Shown one piece after another: positions 63,536 through 64,000 of a stretch of 64,000 nucleotides of DNA. Every line of letters begins with the position of its first letter. Within the stretch, counting starts at the first letter, position 1. The notes below the pieces were generated by a model, which searched no databases, was not told the DNA's origin, and saw only the letters and a program-made list of their open reading frames with translations. Origin of the DNA: Corynebacterium minutissimum (GTDB taxonomy: Bacteria; Actinomycetota; Actinomycetes; Mycobacteriales; Mycobacteriaceae); contig NZ_JSEF01000018.1 in assembly GCF_000805675.1 (NCBI RefSeq), positions 1-64,000 of the forward strand, read 5' to 3'. The translations under genes and the position numbers were made by a program.

Positions 63536-64000
63536 TTAGCCCTCGATTTCTGCCATCACAGCGTGGATGGACTCCATGGTTGGGTTGTGCAGCTCGTTGA
63601 CGAGGCGGCCATCGGCAAGAAAGACCACGCGGTCGGCGTAGGACGCCGCCTTAGCGTCGTGGGTGACGATGACAACGGTCTGCTCGTCGTGGTCGACAGC
63701 GGTGCGCAGGATGTCGAGCACCTCGGCAGAGGAATTGGAATCCAGGTTGCCCGTCGGCTCATCACCGAAAATGATCTCTGGGCGCGAGACAAGCGCGCGG
63801 GCACAGGCCACGCGCTGCTGCTGACCACCGGAGAGCTCTGCTGGGCGGTGGCTCAAACGCTGGGCAAGGCCCAGGCGCGTGGTGATTTCATCAAACCACG
63901 CCTGATCCACCTTCTTGCCCGCGATGTCAGTGGGCAGGGTGATGTTCTCCGCCGCGGTGAGCGTGGGCACAAGGTTGAAGGACTGGAAAATAAAGCCCAG
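63536..64000 (-). CDS. ABC transporter ATPase (LolD/MacB type), 5' end outside window
   Basis: The frame is open to the right edge, giving 154 C-terminal residues. Visible: Q-loop LGFIFQSFNLVPTLTAAENI, signature LSGGQQQRVACARAL, Walker B IIFGDEPTGNLDS, and the switch histidine in VIVTHDAKAASYADRV. Walker A is beyond the window. The motif set is typical of the ATPases that pair with FtsX-like permeases. Confidence 0.93.
   Translation of the reverse strand: MGFIFQSFNLVPTLTAAENITLPTDIAGKKVDQAWFDEITTRLGLAQRLSHRPAELSGGQQQRVACARALVSRPEIIFGDEPTGNLDSNSSAEVLDILRTAVDHDEQTVVIVTHDAKAASYADRVVFLADGRLVNELHNPTMESIHAVMAEIEG

Overview
The window is a gene-dense, high-GC chromosomal segment from a Corynebacterium. 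The evidence is a single 2,975-residue bacterial type I fatty acid synthase with acpS and a FasR-type TetR regulator close by; a class Ib ribonucleotide reductase locus split around a GntR regulator; ctaD, serB, nadE, rpmJ and pgm in the order I remember from C. glutamicum; and a murI, phosphodiesterase, rph, rdgB block in mycobacterial order. Species cannot be fixed by eye. The fermentative and skin-associated group around C. aurimucosum, C. minutissimum and C. striatum is a guess.

Layout. 1-3.6 kb: the 3' part of a DUF222/HNH repeat gene, a DNA glycosylase, a lipoprotein, an L,D-transpeptidase and tRNA-Lys. 3.6-7.5 kb: an RNA ligase-like protein and a siderophore ABC importer with two DtxR-like boxes in front. 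7.5-21.5 kb: the lipid block, with DUF3618, bcp, fasR, acpS, a three-gene sugar-type ABC importer, fasA and a 56-residue ORF just ahead of fasA. 21.5-28.2 kb: a secreted HNH nuclease, an SPFH protein and a pyruvate formate-lyase operon. In that operon the glycyl-radical domain is a separate 83-residue gene. 28.2-30.5 kb: a purine permease fused to an OHCU-decarboxylase-like domain that has lost its catalytic residues. 30.5-44 kb: small membrane proteins, tRNA-Leu, a 287-bp intergenic region full of nested inverted repeats, then rdgB, rph, an MBL phosphodiesterase, murI, rhomboid, P1 peptidase, DUF2017, clpS, a CAP protein, pncB, dinG, pth2 and serB. 44-54 kb: ctaD, nrdF, gntR1, nrdE, nrdI, nrdH, a lipase, zinc-free L36 and a sugar porter. 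54-64 kb: nadE, the complete second DUF222/HNH copy, a kinase, tRNA-Ala, a DsbA/MauE redox pair, pgm, paired fluoride channels and an FtsX-type ABC exporter cut by the right edge.

How the genes work together. AcpS should activate the FAS carrier domain and FasR should repress the pathway. DtxR should control the siderophore importer. NrdR boxes sit in front of nrdHIE, and NrdF completes the reductase. The pfl operon gives anaerobic pyruvate cleavage that depends on a two-piece enzyme. The two DUF222/HNH copies are direct repeats about 55 kb apart, resemble the mycobacterial REP13E12 family, and share a conserved hairpin after the stop codon.

The most noteworthy items are the split pyruvate formate-lyase, the permease fused to a degenerate OHCU domain, the structured intergenic region at 32.2-32.4 kb, and the DUF222/HNH repeats with their 3' hairpin. 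No CRISPR array, intact insertion sequence or prophage was seen.
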